Below are positions 15,713 through 23,116 of a stretch of 36,159 nucleotides of DNA, one piece after another (position 1 is the stretch's first letter; every line of letters begins with the position of its first letter). Source of the DNA: Acidobacteriota bacterium (lineage in GTDB: Bacteria > Acidobacteriota > Terriglobia > Bryobacterales > Bryobacteraceae). The notes under the pieces were generated by a model. The model was not told where the DNA came from. It ran no database searches and was given only the letters and a program-made list of their open reading frames with translations. A program made the position numbers and the translations under genes. The stretch lies in assembly GCA_016213775.1 (NCBI GenBank), contig JACQZR010000105.1, positions 1-36,159 on the forward strand. The letters run 5' to 3'.

Positions 15713-16248
15713 AGCGCGTAGTTGTCATTTTTGTGTTGATGACCGTGGCTGCGGTGGCGGCATCGACGGTGTCGCGCGCTTCAGTAGCGGCCCTGGAGAA
15801 GAGCTTCAACAACCGGTTGGATCGCGAGGTGCTGGACGGCGATCCGTTCCTGTTGCTGGGCATGACGCAGGGCATCTACATTGAAGGATTCGGCGTTGTG
15901 TACGCGGCGGAAGTGAACCTCATGAACGCTCCGGGGATCAATCCGTTTCATCCGGAAATGACGAAGGCCGACTGGCAGCGGATCCGGCAGAGGAAGCTGC
16001 AACGGTTGCCGGCGCTGCGGCAGGCGATGAAGTCGATGCTGCTTGATTCGGCGGCGTCGTTGGATGGCATGCCCGCTGAGGAACAGCTCGTGGTGGGTGT
16101 GCGGATCACGCGGCAGCCGGGCGAGGACGCTACCGGGATTCCTTCGCAGATCGTGATGCGGGCGCAGAAGCGCGGCATGCTGGATGTGCACACAGGGCGG
16201 GTGGCGCGGTCGCAGATGGATGCGCTGATCAAGGTGAATGAGAACTAG
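15709..16248 (+). CDS. Exported protein of unknown function
   Basis: 179 residues starting with a hydrophobic signal or anchor (about 3-22, ending near SRASVAA). The mature part has IYIEGFGVVYAAEVNLMN and later LVVGVRITRQ. No known domain is recognised. It is translationally coupled to the anti-sigma-like gene through an ATGA overlap, so it is the third gene of the sigma operon and may act in signal sensing outside the inner membrane. That role is inference from context only. Confidence 0.75.
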   Translation: MKRVVVIFVLMTVAAVAASTVSRASVAALEKSFNNRLDREVLDGDPFLLLGMTQGIYIEGFGVVYAAEVNLMNAPGINPFHPEMTKADWQRIRQRKLQRLPALRQAMKSMLLDSAASLDGMPAEEQLVVGVRITRQPGEDATGIPSQIVMRAQKRGMLDVHTGRVARSQMDALIKVNEN

Positions 16249-16260
16249 GCTAGGCGAGAA

Positions 16261-16393
16261 GCCAGGAGCCAGGAGCCAGGAGCCAGGAGCCAGAAGCCAG
16301 GAGCCAGAAGCCAGGAGCCAGGAGCCAGAAGCCAGGAGCCAGGAGCCGAAAGCCAGGAGCCAGGAGCCAGGAGTCAGAAGCCAGGAGTCAGAA
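16261..16393. repeat. Tandem 7-bp repeat, 19 units
   Basis: Nineteen contiguous 7-bp units of consensus GCCAGGA fill this stretch exactly. Thirteen are consensus, and the rest are GCCAGAA (three), GCCGAAA (one) and GTCAGAA (two). It lies in the 225-bp gap between the sigma operon and gspE. The plus strand is purine-rich and has no self-complementarity, so it would be unstructured as RNA. Arrays of this type can change length by slippage; here that could alter spacing of signals upstream of gspE. Confidence 0.95.
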
Positions 16394-16473
16394 TGAACAC
16401 AGTTGATGGTCTACCGTTGGCGACGGCGCGGCATAACGAAGGCGGCGCCGCGGGATGCCGTGAGGTCTAATAG

Positions 16474-18108
16474 ATGCGTCTCGGCGAAATGCTCATCGCG
16501 CGGAAGCTGATCTCCCAGGAGGAGTTGGACCGCGGGCTGGAGATACAGAAGGAACGCGGCGAGAAGTTGGGGAAGATTCTGGTGGATCTCGGCTTCATCG
16601 GCAACAAGGATCTGCTCGGGGTGTTGAGCGAGCAACTGCAGCTTCCGCTGGTGGCGATTGACGGCCCGCCGTTCATCGTGCCCGAGACCGAGGCGCTGGC
16701 GCCGCGATTTCTGAGGCAGTTCAAGGCGCTGCCGGTGGGCATGTCGGATTCGACGCTGCGGCTGGCGATGGGCGATCCGCTGGATATTGAGACTGTGCGC
16801 ACGGTGGAGGCAGTGACCGGGCTGAAGGTGCAGCCGGTGCTGGCGAGCGAGCAGGAGATCGTCGATGCGATTGACCGCTACCTGGGCGATCGCAATCGCA
16901 CCGAGGCTGAGGCCGATGCGGTGGGTGCGTCGGAAGAAGACCTGGAGCACTTGCGCGATATGGCAAGCGAGGCGCCGGTCATTCGACTGGTGAACGCGTT
17001 CATCGCGCAAGCGGTGGAGAAACGGGCGAGCGACATTCATATTGAGCCGTTCGAGAAAGAGTTTCGCATCCGGTTTCGCATTGACGGTGTGCTGCAGAGT
17101 CAGGATTCGCCGCCGCGGGAAATGAAAGCCGCGATCATCTCGCGCGTGAAGCTGATGGCGAAGTTGAACATTGCCGAGAGGCGGCTGCCGCAGGACGGAC
17201 GCATCAAGATCAAGACGCTGGGACGCGAGGTGGACCTGCGCGTTTCGACGCTGCCGACGCTGTATGGAGAGAGCGTCGTGATGCGCTTGCTGGACCGGTC
17301 GGCGGGAGATTTTTACGATCTGCGCAACCTGGGTTTTGATGATCATATGCTGGCGCGGATGGAGTACTTCACGTCCCTGCCCCACGGGATTTTCCTGGTG
17401 ACCGGGCCGACGGGGAGCGGCAAATCGACGACGCTGTATTCCGCGCTGAAGCGCATCAATCAGACGGACCGGAAGATCATCACGATTGAAGACCCGGTGG
17501 AATACCAGATGGACGGGATCAATCAGATTCACGTGAATCCGCAGATCGGACTGACGTTTGCGTCGGGACTGCGGCATATCGTACGTCAGGACCCGGACGT
17601 GATCATGGTGGGCGAGGTGCGCGACCGTGAGACTGCGGACATCGCGATCCGGTCGGCGTTGACGGGCCACTTTGTGTATTCGACGCTGCACACCAACGAC
17701 GCACCGAGCGCCATCACGCGGCTGACCGATATGGGCGTGGAGAATTATCTGATCACGTCGTCTCTGGTGGCGGTGCTGGCGCAACGGCTGGTGCGGGTGA
17801 TCTGTTCGGATTGCCGCGTGGCGGACCGGCGCGTGATGACACCGCAGGGCGAGGAGATCCCGTCTTTCCGCGGCGAGGGGTGTGAGCGGTGTCATGGCTT
17901 GGGGATGCGCGGGCGCATGGGCATCTTCGAAATGATGGAGCTCAACGATGAGATGCGGCGGCTGATCATGCAGAACGCGGATGCGTCGGTGTTGACGGCG
18001 GCGGCGCGTGGGAATGGGATGCGGACGCTGCGTGAAGACGGGTGGTTGAAGGTGAAGTTGGGGGTGACGACAGCGGGCGAGGTGACGCGTGTCACGCAGG
18101 AGTTTTAG
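16474..18108 (+). CDS. gspE: Type II secretion ATPase GspE
   Basis: 544 residues. The N-terminal domain (RLGEMLIARKLISQEELDRG) is the MshEN/GspE-N region. The ATPase domain carries Walker A GPTGSGKS (311-318), the Asp box ITIEDPVEY, Walker B DPDVIMVGEVRD (373-384) and the His box STLHTND. A zinc site is formed by CSDC (444-447) and CERC (470-473), typical of GspE/PilB. An in-frame TAG immediately before the ATG fixes the start; GAGG lies 8 nt upstream. It powers pseudopilus assembly from the cytoplasm and is the first gene of the operon. GspE and PilB are close; GspE is chosen because the neighbours are gspF-gspM and gspD. Confidence 0.95.
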   Translation: MRLGEMLIARKLISQEELDRGLEIQKERGEKLGKILVDLGFIGNKDLLGVLSEQLQLPLVAIDGPPFIVPETEALAPRFLRQFKALPVGMSDSTLRLAMGDPLDIETVRTVEAVTGLKVQPVLASEQEIVDAIDRYLGDRNRTEAEADAVGASEEDLEHLRDMASEAPVIRLVNAFIAQAVEKRASDIHIEPFEKEFRIRFRIDGVLQSQDSPPREMKAAIISRVKLMAKLNIAERRLPQDGRIKIKTLGREVDLRVSTLPTLYGESVVMRLLDRSAGDFYDLRNLGFDDHMLARMEYFTSLPHGIFLVTGPTGSGKSTTLYSALKRINQTDRKIITIEDPVEYQMDGINQIHVNPQIGLTFASGLRHIVRQDPDVIMVGEVRDRETADIAIRSALTGHFVYSTLHTNDAPSAITRLTDMGVENYLITSSLVAVLAQRLVRVICSDCRVADRRVMTPQGEEIPSFRGEGCERCHGLGMRGRMGIFEMMELNDEMRRLIMQNADASVLTAAARGNGMRTLREDGWLKVKLGVTTAGEVTRVTQEF

Positions 18109-18128
18109 GTGAGGGACGAGAGTGCCCG

Positions 18129-19337
18129 ATGACCACGTACTTTTATAAGGCGGTTTCTTCCGATGGCCGGCCGCGGACGGGGACGTTGTCGGCGACGTCG
18201 GAGAAGACTGTTCTGAGCGAGTTGCGCAAGCAGGGGCTGACGCCCGTGTATGTCGGCTTGCAGGCGAGCAAGGGGTTTTCCTTGGCTCTGCCTGTTTTTT
18301 CGGGAGCACGGTCTGGCGACATTCTGTTTTTCACGCAGGAGTTGTCGACGCTGCTGAACGCGGGCATTCCGCTCGACCGCGCGCTACAGATATCCACCGA
18401 GTTGGCCGAGCGCCCGCAGTTCCGTGCCGTGGTGCTGGATGTGCTGCGGCTGATCAAGGGGGGCAAGAGCTTTGCGGATGCGCTGGCCGCGTATCCGGAC
18501 CACTTTTCCCAGTTGTACGTGAACATGGTGCGCGCGGGCGAGGCGAGCGGCAGCCTCGGGGTGATCTTCACGCGGTTGGCGGAGTTTGAACGGACTCGAG
18601 ACGATTTGCGTGGGTACATTATTTCGTCGCTGATCTATCCGGCTTTGCTGGCGGTGGTGGGCATGGGGTCGATTCTCGTGCTGTTGAACTATGTGGTTCC
18701 ACGATTTGCCACGGTGTTTGAGGATTCGCGGTTGAAGATGCCGCTGCCGACGATGATCCTGCTGGAAGTGAGCAAGTATGTGCAGACGTATGGCTGGATG
18801 GTGATGCTCGGGCTGGTGGCAGGCAGCGTCGCGCTATACAGCTACATCCGGACTCCGCAGGGCCGGCTATGGTGGGACACGTTCCGGCTACGCTGGCCGC
18901 TGTTGGGTGATGCATTGCGGAAGGCGGAGACGGCGCGGTTCGCGCGCGCGATGGGAACGCTAGTGGCCAATAGCGTGCCACTGGTGCAAAGCCTGGCGAT
19001 TGCGGGCGCGACGTTGAACAACCGGAGGATCGCGGGGTCGCTGGAGGCGGTGGCGCAGGGTGTGAAGCGCGGCGAAGGGATCGCGGTGCCGTTGCGGCGT
19101 AGCGGGCAGTTCCCTCCACTGGCCGGGCATTTGCTCACGGTTGGCGAGGAGACTGGAAAGCTGGACGAGATGTTCCAGCGCATGGCGGACATCTACGAAA
19201 ACGACACCAAGGTTTCGATTCGCCGGTTCACTTCGCTGTTTGAACCGCTGGTGATTCTGGTGATGGGCATCATTGTCGGGGTGATGATTCTGAGCATGCT
19301 GTTGGCGATCACGAGCATCAATGAGGTGGCGGTATGA
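18129..19337 (+). CDS. gspF: Type II secretion inner-membrane protein GspF
   Basis: 402 residues from the ATG at 18129, which begins the family-typical YFYKAVSSDGRPRTGTLSA. Two helical T2SSF domains are separated and followed by membrane helices (around 165-195, 217-236 and 368-397). GspF is the polytopic platform that couples GspE to pseudopilus growth. It starts 20 bp after gspE and its stop overlaps the next start (ATGA). Length matches the family (~400). Confidence 0.94.
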   Translation: MTTYFYKAVSSDGRPRTGTLSATSEKTVLSELRKQGLTPVYVGLQASKGFSLALPVFSGARSGDILFFTQELSTLLNAGIPLDRALQISTELAERPQFRAVVLDVLRLIKGGKSFADALAAYPDHFSQLYVNMVRAGEASGSLGVIFTRLAEFERTRDDLRGYIISSLIYPALLAVVGMGSILVLLNYVVPRFATVFEDSRLKMPLPTMILLEVSKYVQTYGWMVMLGLVAGSVALYSYIRTPQGRLWWDTFRLRWPLLGDALRKAETARFARAMGTLVANSVPLVQSLAIAGATLNNRRIAGSLEAVAQGVKRGEGIAVPLRRSGQFPPLAGHLLTVGEETGKLDEMFQRMADIYENDTKVSIRRFTSLFEPLVILVMGIIVGVMILSMLLAITSINEVAV

Positions 19338-19756
19338 GGGACGGGGTAAAGCAGGTGCTCCCGATCGCGGCTGGTGTGCTGCTGGTGGTGGGAGCGTGTA
19401 TCGCGTTCGCGATGAGCGTGGTGCATCGCGGCGCCAATGAGCCACGCCAGACTCTGGCGCGGCGCAACATCAACGAGTTCCTGACGGGGCTGGAACGCTA
19501 CAAGGCAGACACGGGAACGTATCCGACGAACGCGCAGGGATTGCGGGCGTTGCGGGAGCGGCCGGATGGGGTGGAGAGCTGGCACGGTCCATATCTTGCG
19601 CATGAGTTGCACAACGATCCATGGGGGCGTCCTTATGTGTACCGGTATCCGGGCGAGCATGGGGATCAGCCGGACATTGCGAGTTATGGAACGGATGGGC
19701 GGCCCGGGGGCGACGGAGTGGATCGGGATATTGTGAGTTGGAAGGGAAAGCCATGA
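19334..19756 (+). CDS. GspG-like protein lacking the prepilin signal
   Basis: 140 residues. From about 40 onward it is a recognisable GspG globular domain: INEFLTGLERYKADTGTYPT, GLRALRERP, NDPWGRPYVYRYPGEHG and the acidic calcium-site loop with YGTDGRPGGDGVDRDI. The N-terminus instead has a plain hydrophobic helix (about 8-30) with no G/FTLIE cleavage motif and no Glu5, so prepilin peptidase should not process it. It is 4 bp overlapped with both gspF and the true gspG. It looks like a duplicated gspG whose N-terminus was replaced. It may be a membrane-anchored minor component; function unknown. Confidence 0.8.
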   Translation: MRDGVKQVLPIAAGVLLVVGACIAFAMSVVHRGANEPRQTLARRNINEFLTGLERYKADTGTYPTNAQGLRALRERPDGVESWHGPYLAHELHNDPWGRPYVYRYPGEHGDQPDIASYGTDGRPGGDGVDRDIVSWKGKP

Positions 19757-20199
19757 ATCAGCAGAAACCGCGGCGTGGACGCAGAGGGCAAGCCGGCGTC
19801 ACCTTGATCGAGATGCTTGTGGTGGTGACGATCATCGCGCTGTTCGCGGCCATCGTTGCGCCGCGCATGTTGCGAAAGGGCGATGCCGCGCGGCAGACGG
19901 CGGCACGCGCGCAGATCAATTCGTTTATGACGGCGCTTGGGGCGTACAAACTCGATACCGGAATTTTTCCGACGAATGAACAGGGGTTGAAGGCGCTGCG
20001 TGACAAGCCACAAGGGATCAACAACTGGCAGGGACCTTATCTGCCGCAGGAGATTCCGGTGGACCCGTGGGGCCGGCCGTATTCGTACAAGTATCCGGGC
20101 GAGCACGGGGATGAGCCGGACATTATCAGCTACGGGGCGGATGGTCAGGCCGGCGGCGAAGCGATCAATACGGACATTGTGAGTTGGAAGAGTCAATGA
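19753..20199 (+). CDS. gspG: Major pseudopilin GspG
   Basis: 148 residues. A 15-residue basic leader ends in G before VTLIEMLVVVTIIALFAAIV, the prepilin cleavage site and N-terminal helix with Glu5. The globular domain has VDPWGRPYSYKYPGEHG and the calcium-binding loop ending INTDIVSWKSQ. It forms the shaft of the periplasmic pseudopilus that drives cargo through GspD. It overlaps the gspG-like gene and gspH by ATGA on each side. The protein is similar to the upstream paralogue over the whole globular part. Confidence 0.96.
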   Translation: MNQQKPRRGRRGQAGVTLIEMLVVVTIIALFAAIVAPRMLRKGDAARQTAARAQINSFMTALGAYKLDTGIFPTNEQGLKALRDKPQGINNWQGPYLPQEIPVDPWGRPYSYKYPGEHGDEPDIISYGADGQAGGEAINTDIVSWKSQ

Positions 20200-20897
20200 A
20201 GTGGATGCCACGGAAACCGTTTGCCCACGCGTGCGGCTCGGATTGCGGATGCGAGGGTGGGTCGAGGCGTACATGCGGAGCGAGGCGAGATACGATTCGT
20301 GAGGATGTGACCAGTATCAAGTTGCAGAAGTTCGCGTCGGAGGAAGGCCGGGCTGAAGCCCGGCGCAGGATGAATCCTGCCCCACGTGGGGCTGGCTTTA
20401 GCCAGCGCGGGACTTCAGACTCGCCAGTACGCGGATTTCTGCAAGAAGGCACCAGGTGTGAGTGTGAATGCGGCATCACGTTGATGGAGATGCTGATCGT
20501 CGTGACGCTGATCGGATTGATGGTGGGGGTGAGCTTTCCGTCGGTGTCGTCGGGCGTGGATACGCTGCGGCTGAGTTCGGGTGCGGACTCGGTGGCCTCC
20601 TTTCTCAACGCGGCGTTGAACCGGGCGGAACGGCGCCAGCAGGTGGTGGAAGTGACGGTGTCGAAGGCCGAGAACAAACTGACAATGCGGTCTACGGAGA
20701 AGGGTTTTCTGCGAGAGCTTACGATGCCGGCCGGCGTTACGGTGGAAAGCGATCAGCGGGTGTTTCTTTATCCCGGAGGGACCGTTCCGCGCATCGCCGT
20801 GGAACTGGCGAATAAGCGCGGAATGCGGCGGCTGGTGCGAGTGGATCCGATGACGGGTGTGCCGGAGATTGAGACGCTACAGGAGGCTGCGCGGTGA
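20196..20897 (+). CDS. gspH: Minor pseudopilin GspH with a 93-residue leader
   Basis: The ATG at 20196 overlaps the gspG stop as ATGA, like most junctions of the operon, giving 233 residues. The prepilin motif CG-ITLMEMLIVVTLIGLMVG appears only after 93 residues. Leaders of this family are usually under about 30. The extra segment is Arg/Gly/Cys-rich and contains an in-frame array of hairpin repeats (20347-20405). The mature part is a normal ~140-residue GspH ending in PEIETLQEAAR. An internal ATG inside the repeat (codon for residue 59) could shorten the leader to ~35 residues. Which start is used is not decided by the sequence. Confidence 0.85.
   Translation: MKWMPRKPFAHACGSDCGCEGGSRRTCGARRDTIREDVTSIKLQKFASEEGRAEARRRMNPAPRGAGFSQRGTSDSPVRGFLQEGTRCECECGITLMEMLIVVTLIGLMVGVSFPSVSSGVDTLRLSSGADSVASFLNAALNRAERRQQVVEVTVSKAENKLTMRSTEKGFLRELTMPAGVTVESDQRVFLYPGGTVPRIAVELANKRGMRRLVRVDPMTGVPEIETLQEAAR
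20347..20405. repeat. Array of four perfect hairpins inside gspH
   Basis: Four palindromes lie back to back: GCCGGGCT-GA-AGCCCGGC (20347-20364), CAGGAT-GA-ATCCTG (20366-20379), CCCCACGTGGGG (20380-20391) and CTGGCT-TT-AGCCAG (20392-20405). Such modular hairpin strings are usual in gaps between genes; here they are read in frame as part of the GspH leader. A related array lies at 29262-29396. Confidence 0.9.
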
Positions 20898-21328
20898 AGA
20901 ATGAGCGCGGCTTTACGTTGCTGGAGATGCTGGTAGCCACGACGTTGATGGCGATCGCGGTGGTGGGGTTGCTCTCGGCGCTGTCGTCTTCGCTACGCAA
21001 TGCAGCGCGGTTGACGGATCATGACCGGGCGGCTCTGGTGGCTCGGCGCAAGGTGGATGAACTGCTGTTGCAGGCGCGGCTGCCGCGATATCAGGTGATG
21101 GAAGGGCCGCTGATGCCGGCTACTGATGCGGGGTTGACGGGTGGATGGCGCGCGCGGCTGGAACCGTTTGAGGTGCCGCCGAATCTGGGTCCGGGGAACG
21201 CGATTCTGGAGCGGCTGGAATGCGAGATCTGGTGGCAGGAGGGCAGCCAGCGGCGGAGTTACAAGCTCGATGCTTATAAAACCACTGTGCTTCGGACGGA
21301 GGACGTGCTGGCGGGGGTGTTGCGGTGA
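20894..21328 (+). CDS. gspI: Minor pseudopilin GspI
   Basis: 144 residues from a GTG that overlaps the gspH stop (GTGA). A consensus AGGAGG (20881-20886) lies 7 nt upstream, the best ribosome site in the operon. The short leader MKNERG is followed by FTLLEMLVATTLMAIAVVG, the prepilin N-terminal helix with Glu5. The remainder (e.g. AALVARRKVDELLLQARLP) matches GspI, part of the GspI-J-K tip complex that initiates the pseudopilus. Confidence 0.92.
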   Translation: MKNERGFTLLEMLVATTLMAIAVVGLLSALSSSLRNAARLTDHDRAALVARRKVDELLLQARLPRYQVMEGPLMPATDAGLTGGWRARLEPFEVPPNLGPGNAILERLECEIWWQEGSQRRSYKLDAYKTTVLRTEDVLAGVLR

Positions 21329-22131
21329 TGTTCCGACGCCTATTGCACGCAAAAACGCAAAGGGAAGACGCAAAAGCGCAAAAGGGATTGCGCGGCAAAG
21401 GGCGGCAAGAGCGTGGGGTTACACTGCTTGAGTTGTTGATTGCGGTGACGCTTTTGTCGTTGCTGGTGGCGGGCGTTTTGACTGCGATGCGGGTGGGGAT
21501 TACCGCTTTGCAGCGGACCAATCAACGCGTGATTGCCAACCGGAGAGCGGTGGGCGCGCAGAGGATTCTCGAACAACAGATAGCTGCTTTTGTTCCGGCG
21601 AGCGCGGATTGCAATGCCGCCGGGGGGCCGCCACCGTACCAGAAGATCGGGTTCTTTCAGGGCGAGTTGCAGACCATGCGGCTGGTGTCGGCGTATTCGC
21701 TGGCGGAGGCGGGACGCGGAATGGCGCAGATTCTGGAGTTTCAGGTGATTCCGGGGGAGAACGGCGTTGGCGTGCGGTTGGTGGTGAACGAGCATCCGTA
21801 CAGCGGCGGGCATGGGACGGGACGCTTTTGTTTAGGGGTGGCGTTCGATCCGGCCAGTGGGGCGACGGTTCCCAGGTTTGTTCCCGTCGAAACAGGACCG
21901 CGCTCGTTTGTTTTGGCGGACAAGCTGGCGGCTTGCCGTATTCTGTACCGGGAATCGCTGTTGGAGGCGCCGTTTGAACGGTGGGTGCCGCGATGGATTC
22001 TCACTTCGTGGCCTACCGCGATTCGTATTGAGATGGTTCCGCTGGAGGCCGATGCTTCGAAGATCCTGCCTACTACGTTGACCATTCCGGTGTTTGTGAA
22101 CCGCGTTCCTATGGGGCTCTATGGCGATTAA
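21328..22131 (+). CDS. gspJ: Minor pseudopilin GspJ
   Basis: 267 residues from the ATG at 21328; a GTG one codon earlier is also possible. The leader is 30 residues ending RQERG, then VTLLELLIAVTLLSLLVAGV with Glu5. The leader contains HAKTQREDAKAQKG, encoded by an acgcaaa-type DNA repeat (21346-21388). The mature domain fits GspJ of the pseudopilus tip. It overlaps gspI at its start and gspK by 11 bp at its end. Confidence 0.9.
   Translation: MFRRLLHAKTQREDAKAQKGLRGKGRQERGVTLLELLIAVTLLSLLVAGVLTAMRVGITALQRTNQRVIANRRAVGAQRILEQQIAAFVPASADCNAAGGPPPYQKIGFFQGELQTMRLVSAYSLAEAGRGMAQILEFQVIPGENGVGVRLVVNEHPYSGGHGTGRFCLGVAFDPASGATVPRFVPVETGPRSFVLADKLAACRILYRESLLEAPFERWVPRWILTSWPTAIRIEMVPLEADASKILPTTLTIPVFVNRVPMGLYGD
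21346..21388. repeat. acgcaaa-type short repeat inside gspJ
   Basis: Imperfect repeats of ACGCAAA/GCGCAAAA (cacgcaaaaacgcaaaggg, then gaagacgcaaaagcgcaaaa). Stretches of this kind recur between genes in several bacterial phyla (general knowledge). Here it encodes the hydrophilic KTQREDAKAQK of the GspJ leader. Confidence 0.6.
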
Positions 22132-23116
22132 CCGCAGCAGAGGTGGTGCTCTATTGGCCGTGTTGTGGCTGTCGGCGGCGTTGTCGGCGATTGCGTTTTC
22201 TGTCGCCACTACGGTGCGCGGGGAGTTGGAGCGGTCGGCTACGGCGGCGGATGGGACGCAGGGCTATTTCGTCGCGCGCGGGGCGATTCAGCGGGCGCTG
22301 CTCTACGTGTCCTGGGGCGAGCAGTATCGCAATCCCGATGGGTCTGCGCGGTACTGGCAGCACGGGATGCGGCGGTTGCATTTTGAGTTTCCGAACGGTT
22401 CGGCGGACGTCGATTTCATTCCGGAATCATCGAAGTTAAACGTAAACACGGCGAAACCGGAGGAGTTGTTCCGGCTGCTGGCGCTACTGGGTGCGGGGCC
22501 TGAACAGGCGCAGGAGATCACAGCCGCGATTGTGGATTGGCGGAGCCCCAGCGCGGGTCAGATGACAGCCTTCGATCAGTATTATTTGTCGCTCAATCCG
22601 TCTTTTCGCGCACGGCACGCGTCCTTGGAAGAGATAGAAGAATTACTGGCAATGCGCGGCGTCACTCCGGAAATGTTCCACGGCAAATTCCTTCGCGGTG
22701 GCGAAGACAGGCTGATTGCGCAGCCCGGTCTGCGGGACTGCCTTTCGGTGTATTCCGATGGCGGGCGGGTGGAAGCAAACTCGGCGCCGGAAGCGGTGAT
22801 GGCGGCGATCGGGATTCCGCCGGATGGCATTGCGGCCATCGTGGCGCAGCGGCGCATGGCGTTGTTTCCGAACCAGGAAGTGTTGCAGCGATTCACGCAG
22901 CCGATGGGGCCAGTGGCGTCAAGGTTGTTTGTGGGCGAAGGTTCGATTACGACGCTGCGGGCGACGGCGCGCGTGCGGCTGCAGAACGGCCAGTTGTCGG
23001 ACATGAAGCGGACCGTATCCGCGCTGGTGAAATTCGCGCCGGTGACCAAAGACGCGCCGTATCACATCCTCCGCTGGTATGACCAGGGAGGCCTGGGAGT
23101 GAGCGACATTCAATGA
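22121..23116 (+). CDS. gspK: Minor pseudopilin GspK
   Basis: 331 residues. The leader MAINRSRGG precedes ALLAVLWLSAALSAIAFSVA; as is normal for GspK, Glu5 is missing. LNVNTAKPEELFRLLALLGA and a second helix-hairpin-helix-like segment near VEANSAPEAVMAAIG are typical T2SSK features. GspK caps the tip of the pseudopilus with GspI and GspJ. It overlaps gspJ by 11 bp and gspL by 4 bp. Confidence 0.93.
   Translation: MAINRSRGGALLAVLWLSAALSAIAFSVATTVRGELERSATAADGTQGYFVARGAIQRALLYVSWGEQYRNPDGSARYWQHGMRRLHFEFPNGSADVDFIPESSKLNVNTAKPEELFRLLALLGAGPEQAQEITAAIVDWRSPSAGQMTAFDQYYLSLNPSFRARHASLEEIEELLAMRGVTPEMFHGKFLRGGEDRLIAQPGLRDCLSVYSDGGRVEANSAPEAVMAAIGIPPDGIAAIVAQRRMALFPNQEVLQRFTQPMGPVASRLFVGEGSITTLRATARVRLQNGQLSDMKRTVSALVKFAPVTKDAPYHILRWYDQGGLGVSDIQ

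Noticed and set aside
16261-16393. CRISPR-like array
   Set aside because: Units are only 7 bp and have no spacers, so this is a simple tandem repeat.
16411-18309. A 632-residue minus-strand open frame
   Set aside because: It lies opposite gspE, whose Walker and zinc motifs are unmistakable; the minus frame has no recognisable domain and runs through the heptamer flank.
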